The notes beneath the pieces are model-generated. The model was given only the letters and a program-made list of their open reading frames with translations. It was not told the DNA's origin and ran no database searches. From assembly GCF_026642255.1 (NCBI RefSeq), contig NZ_CP113264.1, forward strand, positions 1,984,001 to 2,048,000: DNA of 64,000 nt, in the 5' to 3' direction. Of this stretch, positions 19,701 to 35,002 are shown piece by piece. The DNA comes from Streptomonospora nanhaiensis (lineage in GTDB: Bacteria; Actinomycetota; Actinomycetes; Streptosporangiales; Streptosporangiaceae). Made by a program: the position numbers and the translations under genes. Within the stretch, counting starts at the first letter, position 1. Every line of letters begins with the position of its first letter.

Positions 19701-20819
19701 ATGTCTGCACCGAACAATTCCTTCGACCCGGTCGAGGTGACCCCCCTGCACCCCGACGAGGTCGCCCGCATGCGCGAGGAGGCGCTGGCCGCCATCGAGG
19801 CGGCCGGCGACCTCGCCGAACTCAAGGAGGTCCGGCTCGCACACGCCTCGGACCGCTCCCCGCTGGCCCTGGCCAACAGGGAGATCGGCGCCCTGCCGCC
19901 GGCCGCGAAGGCCGACGCGGGCAAGCGCGTGGGCGGTGCCCGCCGCGACGTCGGCCAGGCGCTCAAGGCCCGCCAGGCCGTCCTGGAGACCGAGCGCGAC
20001 GAGCGGGTCCTCATCGAGGAGCGCGTCGACGTCACCCTGCCGTGGGACCGCGCACCGCGCGGCGCCCGCCACCCGCTGACCACCGTCGCCGAGCGCATGG
20101 CCGACATCTTCGTCGGCCTGGGGTTCGAGGTCGCCGAGGGCCCCGAGGTCGAGGCCGAGTGGTTCAACTTCGACGCGCTCAACTTCCAGCCCGACCACCC
20201 CGCCCGCACCATGCAGGACACCTTCTTCGTCGAGGGGCCCGACGGCGGCGAGTCCGGCCTGGTCATGCGCACCCACACCTCGCCGGTGCAGGTCCGCGCG
20301 CTGCTGTCGCGCGAGCTGCCGGTGTACGTGGTCGCCCCCGGGAAGACCTTCCGCACCGACGAGCTGGACGCCACCCACAGTCCGGTCTTCCACCAGCTGG
20401 AGGGCCTGGTCGTCGACCGGGGCATCACGCTCGCGCACCTGCGCGGCGCCATCGACGCCTTCGTCGAGAACATGTTCGGGGCGGGCCTGCGGACCCGCTT
20501 CCGCGCCTCCTACTTCCCGTTCACCGAGCCCTCCGCCGAGGTGGACATGGAGTGCTTCGTCTGCCGCGGCGCGTCCGTGGGCGACCCGGACGCACCGTGC
20601 CGTACCTGCTCCAGCGAGGGCTGGATCGAGATCGGCGGCTGCGGAGTGGTCAACCCGCGCGTGCTCACCGCCGCCGGAGTGGACCCGGAGGTCTACAGCG
20701 GCTGGGCCTTCGGCCTGGGAATCGAACGGACACTGATGTTCGCGCACGGCGTGCGCGACATGCACGACATGGTCGAGGGCGACATCCGCTTCACCTCGGC
20801 GTTCGGGAGTGAGAACTGA
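19701..20819 (+). CDS. pheS: Phenylalanyl-tRNA synthetase alpha subunit
   Basis: A 372-residue catalytic subunit of the alpha2beta2 synthetase that charges tRNA-Phe. The N-terminal coiled coil (residues 20-100) is followed by the class II core, with motifs [35 protein letters not shown] and the C-terminal [14 protein letters not shown]. The ATG at 19701 lies 178 bp after the kinase gene. An open frame extends upstream but lacks family sequence and shows no Phe-rich leader peptide. The stop overlaps the pheT ATG by one base. Confidence 0.98.
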   Translation: MSAPNNSFDPVEVTPLHPDEVARMREEALAAIEAAGDLAELKEVRLAHASDRSPLALANREIGALPPAAKADAGKRVGGARRDVGQALKARQAVLETERDERVLIEERVDVTLPWDRAPRGARHPLTTVAERMADIFVGLGFEVAEGPEVEAEWFNFDALNFQPDHPARTMQDTFFVEGPDGGESGLVMRTHTSPVQVRALLSRELPVYVVAPGKTFRTDELDATHSPVFHQLEGLVVDRGITLAHLRGAIDAFVENMFGAGLRTRFRASYFPFTEPSAEVDMECFVCRGASVGDPDAPCRTCSSEGWIEIGGCGVVNPRVLTAAGVDPEVYSGWAFGLGIERTLMFAHGVRDMHDMVEGDIRFTSAFGSEN

Positions 20820-23308
20820 TGCGCGTCCCCCTTTCCTGGCTGCGTGAGTACGTCGACCTCCCGGCCGACGTCACCGCGCGCGCCCTCGCCGACCGGCTGA
20901 CCCTGGCCGGCCTGGAGGTCGAGACCGTCGACGAGCTCGGCTCCGACGTCAAGGGCCCCGTCGTCTACGGCCGTGTGCTGGAGATCGAGGAGCTCACCGG
21001 CTTCAAGAAGCCCATCCGCCACTGCCGCGTGGACGTCGGCGACGCCAACGGCACCGGCGAGCCGCAGGAGATCATCTGCGGCGCCCGCAACTTCGCGGAG
21101 GGCGACCTCGTCGTCACGAGCCTGCCCGGGGCGGAGCTGGCCGGCGGGTTCCGGATCGGAGCGCGCAAGACCTACGGCAGGATGTCCGCGGGCATGATCT
21201 GCTCGGCCTCCGAGCTGGGCCTGTGGGACGACCACAGCGGCATCATCGTGCTCCCCGAGGGCTTCGGCGCCCCGGGCGAGGACGCCATCGGCCCCCTGGG
21301 CCTGCGCGAGGACGTTCTCGACATCGCCGTCACCCCCGACCGGGGCTACGCGCTGTCCCTGCGCGGCGTCGCCCGCGACACCGCCGCCCTCTACGGGGTG
21401 GACTTCCGCGACCCCGCCGACGTCGCCGTCGCCGCACCCACCGGTGAGGGCCCGGCGGCCGAGGTCGACCCGGCGCTGTGCGACCGCTACGTCCTGCGCG
21501 GCGCCACGGGGTTCGACCCCGGCGCGCCCACCCCGCTGTGGATGAAGCGCCGCCTCCACCAGAGCGGCGTACGGCCGATCTCCCTGGCCGTCGACGTCAC
21601 CAACTACGTGATGCTCGAGCTCGGGCAGCCCCTGCACGCCTGGGACCGGGCCGCCCTGCGCGGTCCGCTGCGGGTCCGGGCCGCCGGGGCGGGGGAGAAG
21701 CTGGAGACCCTGGACCACGTCCAGCGCTCCCTCGACCCCGACGACATCGTCATCGCCGACGACAGCGGGCCGGTCAACATCGCCGGCGTCATGGGCGGCC
21801 TGACCACGGAGATCTCCTCCACCAGCACGGAGGTGCTGGTCGAGGCGGGCCACTTCGACGCCATGCACATCGCCCGCGCCTCGCGGCGCCACCAGCTGTC
21901 CTCGGAGTCCTCCCGCCGCTTCGAGCGCGGCGTCGACTCCGCCGTACAGCTGGTCGCGGCCACGCGCGCGGCCGAACTCCTCGCCGAGCTGGGCGGCGCC
22001 GCGGTCGAGACGGCCTACACCCACATCGACCGGACCGCCGAGCGCGAGCCCGTCACCGTGCGGGCCTCGCACGCGGGCTCCGTCGCCGGCGTGGACTACC
22101 CCGAGGGCACCGCCCGGACGTGGCTGCGGCGCATCGGCTGCCGTGTCGAGGAGGAGGGCGACCTCCTCCGGGTCACCCCGCCCTCCTGGCGGCCCGACCT
22201 CACCGACCCCAACGACCTCGCCGAGGAGGTCATCCGCTTCGAGGGCTACGAGAACATCCCCTCGATCCCGCCGCGCGCCAGGAGCGGGCGCGGACTCACC
22301 GCCGGGCAGCGCCTGCGCCGTGCGGTCGGCCGCACCCTCGCCGACGCCGGGTACCACGAGGTGCTCAACTACCCGTTCGTGGGCGAGCGCGACCTCGACG
22401 GCCTCCAGCTCCCCGCCGAGGACGGGCGCCGCGCCGCCCTGCGCCTGGCCAACCCCCTCAACGAGGAGGAGCCGCTGCTGCGCACCACGCTGCTGCCGGG
22501 CCTGTTCAAGGCGCTGGCCCGCAACGTGGGACGGGGTTTCGCCGACGTGGCGCTGTTCGAGACGGGCCTGGTCTACCGGCCCCGCCAGGGGGCCGGCCGG
22601 GCCCCGCTGCTGCCGGTGGACCGCGGTCCGGGGGCCGACGAGCTCGCCGAGATCGACGCGGCCGTGCCCGAGCAGCCACGCCGTGTGGGGGCGGTGCTGG
22701 CCGGCGACTTCGAGCGGGCCGGATGGTGGGGGCCCGGCCGCGCGGCGACGTGGGCCGACGCGGTCCAGGCCGCCCGGGACGTCGCACGGACCGCCGGGGT
22801 CGAGCTGGAGGTCGAGGCCGACCAGCACGCCCCCTGGCACCCGGGCCGCTGCGCCGCGCTCTACGTGCGGGTCGGGGGCGAGCGCCTGCTCGTCGGACAC
22901 GCGGGCGAGCTCCACCCGCGCACGGTGAAGGCGTTCGGGCTGCCCGAGCGGGCCGCTGCGGTCGAGGTCGACCTGGACCGGATCGAGCGCGCCCGCCCGC
23001 CGGTCGTCGCCCCCGAGGTGTCCACCTATCCGGTCGCCACCCAGGACGTGGCGCTGGCCGTGGACGCGTCGGTCCCGGTCGGCCTCGTCAGCGCGGCCCT
23101 GGCGGAGGGCGCGGGCGAGCTGCTGGAGAGCGTGCGGCTGTTCGACGTCTACACGGGGGAGCAGGTCGGGGAGGGGCGCAAGTCCGTCGCCTTCACCCTG
23201 CGGTTCCGTGCGGGGGACCGGACGCTGACGGCGGAGGAGGCGGGCGCGGCCCGCGACGCCGCCGTGGCCCTGGCGGCCGAGCGCACCGGCGCCGTCCTGC
23301 GCGGCTGA
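20819..23308 (+). CDS. pheT: Phenylalanyl-tRNA synthetase beta subunit
   Basis: An 829-residue beta subunit carrying tRNA-binding and editing functions. It begins [15 protein letters not shown], contains the EMAP/OB tRNA-binding fold (about 40-150), the B3/B4 editing domain, the B5 domain, and the C-terminal ferredoxin-fold anticodon-binding domain. Length is normal. ATG start in a TGATG overlap with pheS, so the subunits are coupled at 1:1. A strong hairpin ends the operon. Confidence 0.98.
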   Translation: MRVPLSWLREYVDLPADVTARALADRLTLAGLEVETVDELGSDVKGPVVYGRVLEIEELTGFKKPIRHCRVDVGDANGTGEPQEIICGARNFAEGDLVVTSLPGAELAGGFRIGARKTYGRMSAGMICSASELGLWDDHSGIIVLPEGFGAPGEDAIGPLGLREDVLDIAVTPDRGYALSLRGVARDTAALYGVDFRDPADVAVAAPTGEGPAAEVDPALCDRYVLRGATGFDPGAPTPLWMKRRLHQSGVRPISLAVDVTNYVMLELGQPLHAWDRAALRGPLRVRAAGAGEKLETLDHVQRSLDPDDIVIADDSGPVNIAGVMGGLTTEISSTSTEVLVEAGHFDAMHIARASRRHQLSSESSRRFERGVDSAVQLVAATRAAELLAELGGAAVETAYTHIDRTAEREPVTVRASHAGSVAGVDYPEGTARTWLRRIGCRVEEEGDLLRVTPPSWRPDLTDPNDLAEEVIRFEGYENIPSIPPRARSGRGLTAGQRLRRAVGRTLADAGYHEVLNYPFVGERDLDGLQLPAEDGRRAALRLANPLNEEEPLLRTTLLPGLFKALARNVGRGFADVALFETGLVYRPRQGAGRAPLLPVDRGPGADELAEIDAAVPEQPRRVGAVLAGDFERAGWWGPGRAATWADAVQAARDVARTAGVELEVEADQHAPWHPGRCAALYVRVGGERLLVGHAGELHPRTVKAFGLPERAAAVEVDLDRIERARPPVVAPEVSTYPVATQDVALAVDASVPVGLVSAALAEGAGELLESVRLFDVYTGEQVGEGRKSVAFTLRFRAGDRTLTAEEAGAARDAAVALAAERTGAVLRG

Positions 23309-23354
23309 CGACCGCGGCGCCCGGGTCGGCGGACCCGTTCCCGGGCGCCGGGAG

Positions 23355-23395
23355 GCGGGGCCGGCCACTTCCGTGAAGGGAGTGACCGGCCCCGC
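23355..23395 (+). terminator. Terminator of the pheST operon
   Basis: A 10-bp perfect stem (GCGGGGCCGG, 23355-23364, with CCGGCCCCGC, 23386-23395), followed by TCCTCTGTGTT. It begins 46 bp after the pheT stop. Confidence 0.75.
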
Positions 23396-23712
23396 TCCTC
23401 TGTGTTAAGACAGTGCTGCGGGACGTCGTCACCGCGGCTCGCCTGTTGCGAAACGCCTCGTGGGGGAGCCCGGATTCCAGACTATTTTCAGCCCTGTTTT
23501 TCCAGCCCAGTAAGGGTTTTGGTGCCAATCCCCCCGGGTAGCCGGAATGAAGTTTGGGTTTCGGGGCATGAATCTTCGTTTTGGCTCTTGCTGTGAGGTG
23601 GGTCGCAAGCTTAGCCTGCAAGCACCTGCCGCACCCGGGCGCCCGGTGCAGGTCGGATCAACCTGAGTTTTCCGCTGCGCGCTTGCGCATGACACGGCTC
23701 GGAGGTCGCCAT
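23396..23712 (+). promoter_or_regulatory. AT-richer leader upstream of the class III aminotransferase
   Basis: About 317 bp with visibly lower GC than the flanks and several T-runs (near 23482, 23500, 23516, 23578). A structured element near 23628-23656 has ACCTGC and GCAGGT arms enclosing a second GC-rich stem. I cannot match it to a known riboswitch. It may hold the promoter and an RNA control element for the aminotransferase, or may mark horizontally acquired DNA. Confidence 0.4.
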
Positions 23713-25020
23713 ATGACCGAAACGGTTGTCTCGTCCGCGCTCACTCCCAAGGAACACGGGGAGCCCAGCCGTCTCTGGCACACGTTCTGCGACATGAACA
23801 CCGTGGCCAGGGGCCCCGAATTCATGGTGGCCCGCGCCGAGGGCGTGTGGCTGTGGGACGCGTCCGGGGACCGGTACCTCGACGGCACGGCCAGCCTCTG
23901 GTACTGCAACGTCGGGCACGGACGCACCGAGATCGCGGACGCCGTCCACCGCCAGATCAGCACCCTGGACGCCTACACCGTCTACGGGGACTTCTCCAAC
24001 GGCCCCGCCGTGGAGCTCAGCGAACGACTGGCCGCCCACGCGCCGGTCGCCGACCCCCGGGTGATCCTCACCTCCGGGGGCGGGGAGGCCATCGAGACCG
24101 CCGCCAAGCTCGCCCGCCGCTACTGGGCGGTCACGGGACAGCCCGGGCGCACGCATCTCATCAGCCGGACCGGCGGCTACCACGGGCTGCACGGCTTCGG
24201 GACGAGCATCTCCGGCATGGACCGCTTCCGCCACGGCTACGGCAGGGTGGTCGAGGACACCTCGGTGGTGCCGCACGACTCGGCGGCGGCGCTGGAGGCC
24301 GAGATCCTGCGTGTGGGGCCGGAGCGGGTCGCGGCCTACTTCGCGGAGCCGGTGATCGGCTCGGGCGGCGTCTACCCGCCCCGGGAGGACTACTTCACCG
24401 AGGTCGCCCGGATCTGCCGCAAGTACGGCGTGCTGTTCGTCGTCGACAGCGTCATCTGCGGCTTCGCCCGCCTGGGCAACTGGTTCGGTATCGAGCGGTT
24501 CGGGGTGAGCCCGGACATGGTGGTGTTCGCCAAGGGGGTCTCCAGCGGCTACCTGCCCCTGGGCGGCATCGTCGTCGGCGGACGCGTGGCCGACCCGTTC
24601 TACAACGGCGAGGGCAACGCGTTCATGCACGGGACCACCTATGCCGGGCACCCGACGGCATGTGCCGCGGCCATGGCCAACCTGGACATCCTGGAGCGCG
24701 AGGACCTCTTCACGGTGTCGCTGGAGGTGGAGCGGCACCTGGACGTCGCCCTGCAGGGGCTCGCCTCCCACCCGCTGGTGGCCGAGGTGCGCTCCGGGGT
24801 CGGCGTGATGGGTGCGGTCGAACTCACGGAGGAGGCGCTGAGCGGCAGGGGGATCACCACGGCCGAGGTGTTCGCCGAGGCACGGGCCCGGGGTGTCATC
24901 GTGCGCGCGATCCCCACGTCGCTCCTGGTCTCGCCGCCACTGGTCATCACCTGGGAGCAGATCGACCACCTGGTCTCCACGCTCTCCGCCGCGCTGGACG
25001 CGGTGGCCGCCCGCCACTGA
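23713..25020 (+). CDS. Class III PLP-dependent aminotransferase
   Basis: A 435-residue fold-type I aminotransferase of the omega-amino acid / putrescine-pyruvate group. Features are the GGGEAIETAAKLAR segment, SRTGGYHGLHGFGTSISG, the VDSVICGFARLG substrate region and the PLP lysine in VFAKGVSSGYLPLGG near residue 275. The usual Asp that contacts the PLP pyridine nitrogen fits VVDSVICG. ATG 23713 has GGAGG 8 bp upstream. Two tandem hairpins follow it, so it is probably its own transcript. The nearby FAD amine oxidase and MarR regulator suggest amine or polyamine catabolism; the substrate is inferred. Confidence 0.88.
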   Translation: MTETVVSSALTPKEHGEPSRLWHTFCDMNTVARGPEFMVARAEGVWLWDASGDRYLDGTASLWYCNVGHGRTEIADAVHRQISTLDAYTVYGDFSNGPAVELSERLAAHAPVADPRVILTSGGGEAIETAAKLARRYWAVTGQPGRTHLISRTGGYHGLHGFGTSISGMDRFRHGYGRVVEDTSVVPHDSAAALEAEILRVGPERVAAYFAEPVIGSGGVYPPREDYFTEVARICRKYGVLFVVDSVICGFARLGNWFGIERFGVSPDMVVFAKGVSSGYLPLGGIVVGGRVADPFYNGEGNAFMHGTTYAGHPTACAAAMANLDILEREDLFTVSLEVERHLDVALQGLASHPLVAEVRSGVGVMGAVELTEEALSGRGITTAEVFAEARARGVIVRAIPTSLLVSPPLVITWEQIDHLVSTLSAALDAVAARH

Positions 25021-25021
25021 G

Positions 25022-25064
25022 GACCGGGTCCCGCCCCATCCGGGGGGTGCGGCGGGACCCGGTC
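25022..25064 (+). terminator. Terminator after the aminotransferase (first of two)
   Basis: A perfect 14-bp stem (25022-25035 with 25051-25064) with a 15-nt loop, beginning 1 bp after the stop codon. Confidence 0.75.
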
Positions 25065-25107
25065 GAAGACGAGGGGGACGCACCCGAGGGGGTCCGTTCC
25101 CGACCAC

Positions 25108-25142
25108 CACGCCCGGTACGTCGCGCCGACGTACCGGGCGTG
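25108..25142. terminator. Second hairpin before the MarR gene
   Basis: A perfect 15-bp stem (25108-25122 with 25128-25142) with a 5-nt loop. It lies 43 bp after the first hairpin and just upstream of the AT-rich MarR promoter region (25170-25215). Confidence 0.7.
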
Positions 25143-25264
25143 ACGCGTATCCGCGGAAAAAACCTGTGCCACATCTCAGACTTCGAGTAATGTTTACTGG
25201 GAAGATATTTCTTGAGGGTGAGATGCGCATCGGCGTCCGCCCCGGGACGGACAGGGAGTGGGCC

Positions 25265-25759
25265 ATGACGACACAGCCGATCGACGCCGCGGCGGGCGCG
25301 GGCGACGACACGCCGGGCGACGACGACCTCATCACCGCCTGGGGCCTGGTCCACGAGGCGATGAACGTCGTCGAGCCCAAGCTCCTGGGCGGTATAACCC
25401 CGGACGGCAAGGACATGGCGGGGCCGTGGTTCGAGGTCCTGATCCGGCTCCAGCGCACCCCCGGGCACCGCCTGCCGATGAGCCGACTGGCCCGCGAGGT
25501 CAGCCTGAGCACGGGCGGCTTCACCAAGCTCGCCGACCGGCTGGAGCGCGAGGGCTACCTCATGAGGGAGAACTGCTCCTCCGACCGCCGGGTCGTCTAC
25601 GCCGCGCTCACCGAGCAGGGACTGGACTTCATCGGCAGGGCGCGGACCAGGCACGTCGAGAGGCTCCGCAAACACGTGCTCGCACCTCTGGGAGCCGAGG
25701 GGGTCCGGCAGCTCGCGGTCATCGCGCGTACTCTCCGTGACAGCTCGTGTGGAGAATGA
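25265..25759 (+). CDS. MarR family transcriptional regulator
   Basis: A 164-residue winged-helix dimer protein. The helical N-terminus is followed by the DNA-binding region (MSRLAREVSLSTGGFTKLADRLEREGYL) and the wing (SDRRVVYAALTEQG). I chose ATG 25265 with AGGGAG 6 bp upstream; in-frame ATGs at 25191 and 25223 would add residues without family similarity. The AT-rich stretch 25170-25215 should contain its promoter and operator. Adjacent targets are likely the flanking aminotransferase and the FAD oxidase. Ligand unknown; an amine or its aldehyde would fit the context. Confidence 0.88.
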   Translation: MTTQPIDAAAGAGDDTPGDDDLITAWGLVHEAMNVVEPKLLGGITPDGKDMAGPWFEVLIRLQRTPGHRLPMSRLAREVSLSTGGFTKLADRLEREGYLMRENCSSDRRVVYAALTEQGLDFIGRARTRHVERLRKHVLAPLGAEGVRQLAVIARTLRDSSCGE

Positions 25760-25924
25760 GTACCGCGTGTCGGAACGCTGCGTAACCGAAGCCTTGCTCT
25801 CGGGGCGGGCGCGTCCACGGGGCGGAGGGGAAACATCCCATGGATCGACGTTCCCGTGTAGGTTGGCGGGAGTTCGTGGGTCCCGCGCGGGGATGGGCCG
25901 TGGGCACGCAAGGTTCCGGGGGGA

Positions 25925-27370
25925 ATGATGAGACCGTTCACCACTGCGGCGCAGATGAGGCCGATTCCCCGGTCCTCACGATTCGCGAACGGGGGCGTTT
26001 CCTTCTGGTTCCGGGACATCGGGCTCCCCGAGCGCAGACCGTCCCTCCCCGGGGCCGCCGACTACGACGTCTGCGTGGTCGGAGCCGGTTACACGGGCCT
26101 GTGGACCGCCTACTACCTCAAGAAGGCGCAGCCGGATCTGCGGGTGGCCGTCGTCGAACGTGAGTTCGCAGGGTTCGGCGCCTCGGGTCGTAACGGAGGG
26201 TGGCTCTCGGCGGAGTTCTCCGGTTCCCGCGAACGCTACGCGCAGTCACACGGCAAGTCCTCGATGATCGCCCTCCAGCGGGTCATGATGGAGACCGTGA
26301 ACGAGGTGGTCTCCGTCACGGAGGCCGAGGGGGTCGACGCCGACCTCGTGCGCGGCGGCATGCGCCTGGTCGCCACGAACGCGGCGCAGCAGGAGCGCCT
26401 GACGGCCGAGATCGAGTACCTGCAGGAGTGGGGCTACTGGCCCGACGACATCCACCTCCTCGCGCACGACCACGAGCCGCGGCTGTCCGTGGCCGGGGCC
26501 GTCGCCTCGGCCCACTCCCCGCACGCCGCGCGCGTGCACCCCGCCAAGCTGGTCACGGGTCTGGCCCGGGTGGTGGCCGGCCTGGGCGTCGACATCTTCG
26601 AGGACACGGCGGTCGAGGAGATCCGGCCCCGTCGGGGCGCGGCCCGCCCCGCGGTCGTCACCGACCACGGCACGGTCACCGCCGACCACGTCGTCCGCGC
26701 GACCGAGGGCTTCACCTCCGCCCTGCGCGGTCAGCGCCGCGAGTGGATCCCCATGCGCTCCTCGATGATCGTCACGGAGCCGGTGCCCGCCGAACTGTGG
26801 GAGAAGATCGGCTGGGAGGGGCGCGAGGTCCTGGGGGACGCGGCCCACGCCTACGTCTACGCCCAGCGCACGGCGGACGACCGCATCGCCATCGGCGGAC
26901 GCGGGGTGCCGCACCGCCCCGGAGCCGGCCAGGACGGCTCCACCCCGCCGCAGGAGATCGCCGACCTGTGGCGCGCACTCACCCGGATGTTCCCCGACGT
27001 GGCCGACGTGCCCGTCGAGCACGCCTGGTCCGGGCTGCTCGGGGTCCCGCGCGACTGGTGCCCGAGCGTGCACATGGACACCGGCTCCGGCCTGGGCTGG
27101 GCCGGCGGATACGCGGGCAGCGGGGTGGCCGCGGCCAACCTCGCCGGCCGCACGCTGCGCGACCTGGTCCTGGGCCGCCGGACGGAGCTGACCCGCCTGC
27201 CGTGGGTCGGCCACCAGGTGCGGGGCTGGGAGCCCGAGCCCCTGCGCTGGGCGGGCACGAGGGTCGTCCACGGCCTCTACCGCACCGCGGACCGCCGCGA
27301 GTCCCGGACCGAGGACAAGGGGCACACCTCCCGCCTCGCGGGCATCGCCACCCGCATCGCACGCCGCTGA
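25925..27370 (+). CDS. FAD-dependent amine oxidase, DAO family (PuuB-like)
   Basis: A 481-residue flavoprotein of the D-amino acid oxidase superfamily. The dinucleotide motif VVGAGYTGLWTAYYLKK is near residue 53, GFGASGRNGGW follows as the second FAD contact, and the C-terminal GWAGGYAGSGVAAANLAGR closes the flavin site. The layout resembles gamma-glutamylputrescine oxidases and related amine oxidases. The substrate is not determined by sequence alone. ATG 25925 or 25928 is preceded by a G-run; ATG 25955 is possible. The gene follows MarR by 165 bp. With the aminotransferase it could convert a polyamine-type amine to an aldehyde and an acid. Confidence 0.88.
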   Translation: MMRPFTTAAQMRPIPRSSRFANGGVSFWFRDIGLPERRPSLPGAADYDVCVVGAGYTGLWTAYYLKKAQPDLRVAVVEREFAGFGASGRNGGWLSAEFSGSRERYAQSHGKSSMIALQRVMMETVNEVVSVTEAEGVDADLVRGGMRLVATNAAQQERLTAEIEYLQEWGYWPDDIHLLAHDHEPRLSVAGAVASAHSPHAARVHPAKLVTGLARVVAGLGVDIFEDTAVEEIRPRRGAARPAVVTDHGTVTADHVVRATEGFTSALRGQRREWIPMRSSMIVTEPVPAELWEKIGWEGREVLGDAAHAYVYAQRTADDRIAIGGRGVPHRPGAGQDGSTPPQEIADLWRALTRMFPDVADVPVEHAWSGLLGVPRDWCPSVHMDTGSGLGWAGGYAGSGVAAANLAGRTLRDLVLGRRTELTRLPWVGHQVRGWEPEPLRWAGTRVVHGLYRTADRRESRTEDKGHTSRLAGIATRIARR

Positions 27371-28549
<1,179 letters not shown>

Positions 28550-28567
28550 GACGAGGACCACACCACC

Positions 28568-29340
28568 GTGAGCGTCACCGCACCCCTCGGGTTCCGCGCC
28601 GCCGGAGTCGTCTCCGGAGTGAGGGCGGACGGAGCCCGGGACGTCGCCGTCGTCATCAACGACGGCCCCTCCCGCGCCGCGGGAGCCGTCCTCACCGGCT
28701 CGGCCGACCCGGCGGCCCCGGTCCTGTGGACCCGCCAGGTCGTCTCCGGCGGACGCGTGCGCGCCGCCGCCCTCAACTCGGGCGGGGCCAACGCGGGCAC
28801 TGGCCCCCTCGGATTCCAGGACGCCCACGCCCTGGCCGAGCACACCGCGAACCTGCTCGGCGACTCCGCCGCCGAGATCGTCCTGTGCTCGGCCGGGCCC
28901 GTCGGCGTCCGCCTCCCGCTGGACGCCGTGCGGACGGGCCTCACCGCCGCCGTGGCCGAGGCCGGCCGGAGCGGAGGGCTGCAGGCCGCCGACGCCGTGC
29001 GCACCACGGACACCGTCGTCAAGATCGCCTTCAGGCGTGCCGACGGCCACACCGTCGGCGCCATGGCCAAGGGCCCCGACGCCTCCCTCTCCACCGGGCT
29101 GTACGTCCTGACGACCGACGCCGACATCACCGGTGAGCAGTGCGGACGCCTGCTCGCCGACGCCGCGGGCAAGACCCTCGGCCCGCTGACCGCCACCAAC
29201 GACACGGTGCTGCTCATGGCCAGCGGCGCCAGCGGCACCACTCCCGACGAGGACACCCTCGCCGCACTGCTCACCGAGGTGCTCGCAGAGCTGGCCGCCC
29301 AGGTCGGCGCCGACACCCCCGACACCGACGAGAACCCGAC

Positions 29341-29344
<4 letters not shown>
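28568..29344 (+). CDS. argJ: Truncated, divergent ArgJ-like protein
   Basis: Only 258 residues; normal ArgJ has about 380-400. The first 170 or so align with the ArgJ alpha chain ([42 protein letters not shown]). Several conserved elements are altered: the oxyanion STG reads SAG, the segment around the autocleavage Thr reads [15 protein letters not shown] instead of the usual APxxATMLxxxxTDA, and the DGDxSTNDT region is shortened to [10 protein letters not shown]. The C-terminal 120 or so residues, including the NWGR region, are missing; the frame runs straight into argB (ATGA overlap), leaving no room for them. GC3 stays high throughout and no frameshift is seen, so it looks maintained. Activity as ornithine acetyltransferase is doubtful. 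Confidence 0.85.
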
Positions 29345-34543
<5,199 letters not shown>

Positions 34544-35002
34544 GCCGCGGTCCGCGGGTCGTTCCGGGCTCGCGGTGGTCGGCGCGAGCGCCGAGCCCGC
34601 CGAGAGCACCCACGGACCACGCCCCGGCCTCCCCGGGGCCCGGCGGGCGCGCACCCCCCGGCGGGCGCGCACCCCCCGGGGGGTGCGCGCCCGCGCGCGT
34701 TCGCGGCCCTCGGCGCCCCGGGGCGGCTGCCCCTCCCCGCCCGGTGCGCGCCCCCGCGCGTTCGCGCGTCCCCGTTCCACGACCGCCTCCGCGATCCCTC
34801 CCACCGCGGGATATCCATTTCGGCATTCCCCCCGCGCCCGCCGCCCGGGTGCTGTAGCGTCCTGAGTCTGCGGGCACCATGCGTGGTCCCCCCTGCGCGC
34901 ACCGTGACCGACCCCCGAATGACGCGGCCCTGGGCACGCCTCGGGGGACGCGGCGCAGCCACACCCGACCGGTGCCCGCGACCAGTCCGTGGGAGGAACG
35001 CA
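34544..35002. other. Intergenic region between argH and the first conservon
   Basis: 459 bp without a gene. It holds a 34-bp perfect palindrome (34661-34694), a tandem partial copy of its left arm (34644-34659), and a second imperfect copy of TGCGCGCCC..CGCGCGTTCGCG near 34742. TAGCGT at 34855-34860 may be the conservon -10, but no -35 is evident. Confidence 0.45.
34661..34694. terminator. 34-bp perfect GC palindrome after argH
   Basis: Perfect 17-bp arms meet at a CCCCCC/GGGGGG centre between 34677 and 34678. It lies 118 bp after the argH stop and no T-run follows. The neighbouring copy of the left arm (34644-34659) would allow alternative pairing. A transcription end point is the simplest role. 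Confidence 0.5.

Noticed and set aside
20693..23368. An 891-codon minus-strand frame opposite pheT
   Set aside because: Same composition artefact; pheT is certain, and the translation is Gly/Val/Arg-rich low complexity.
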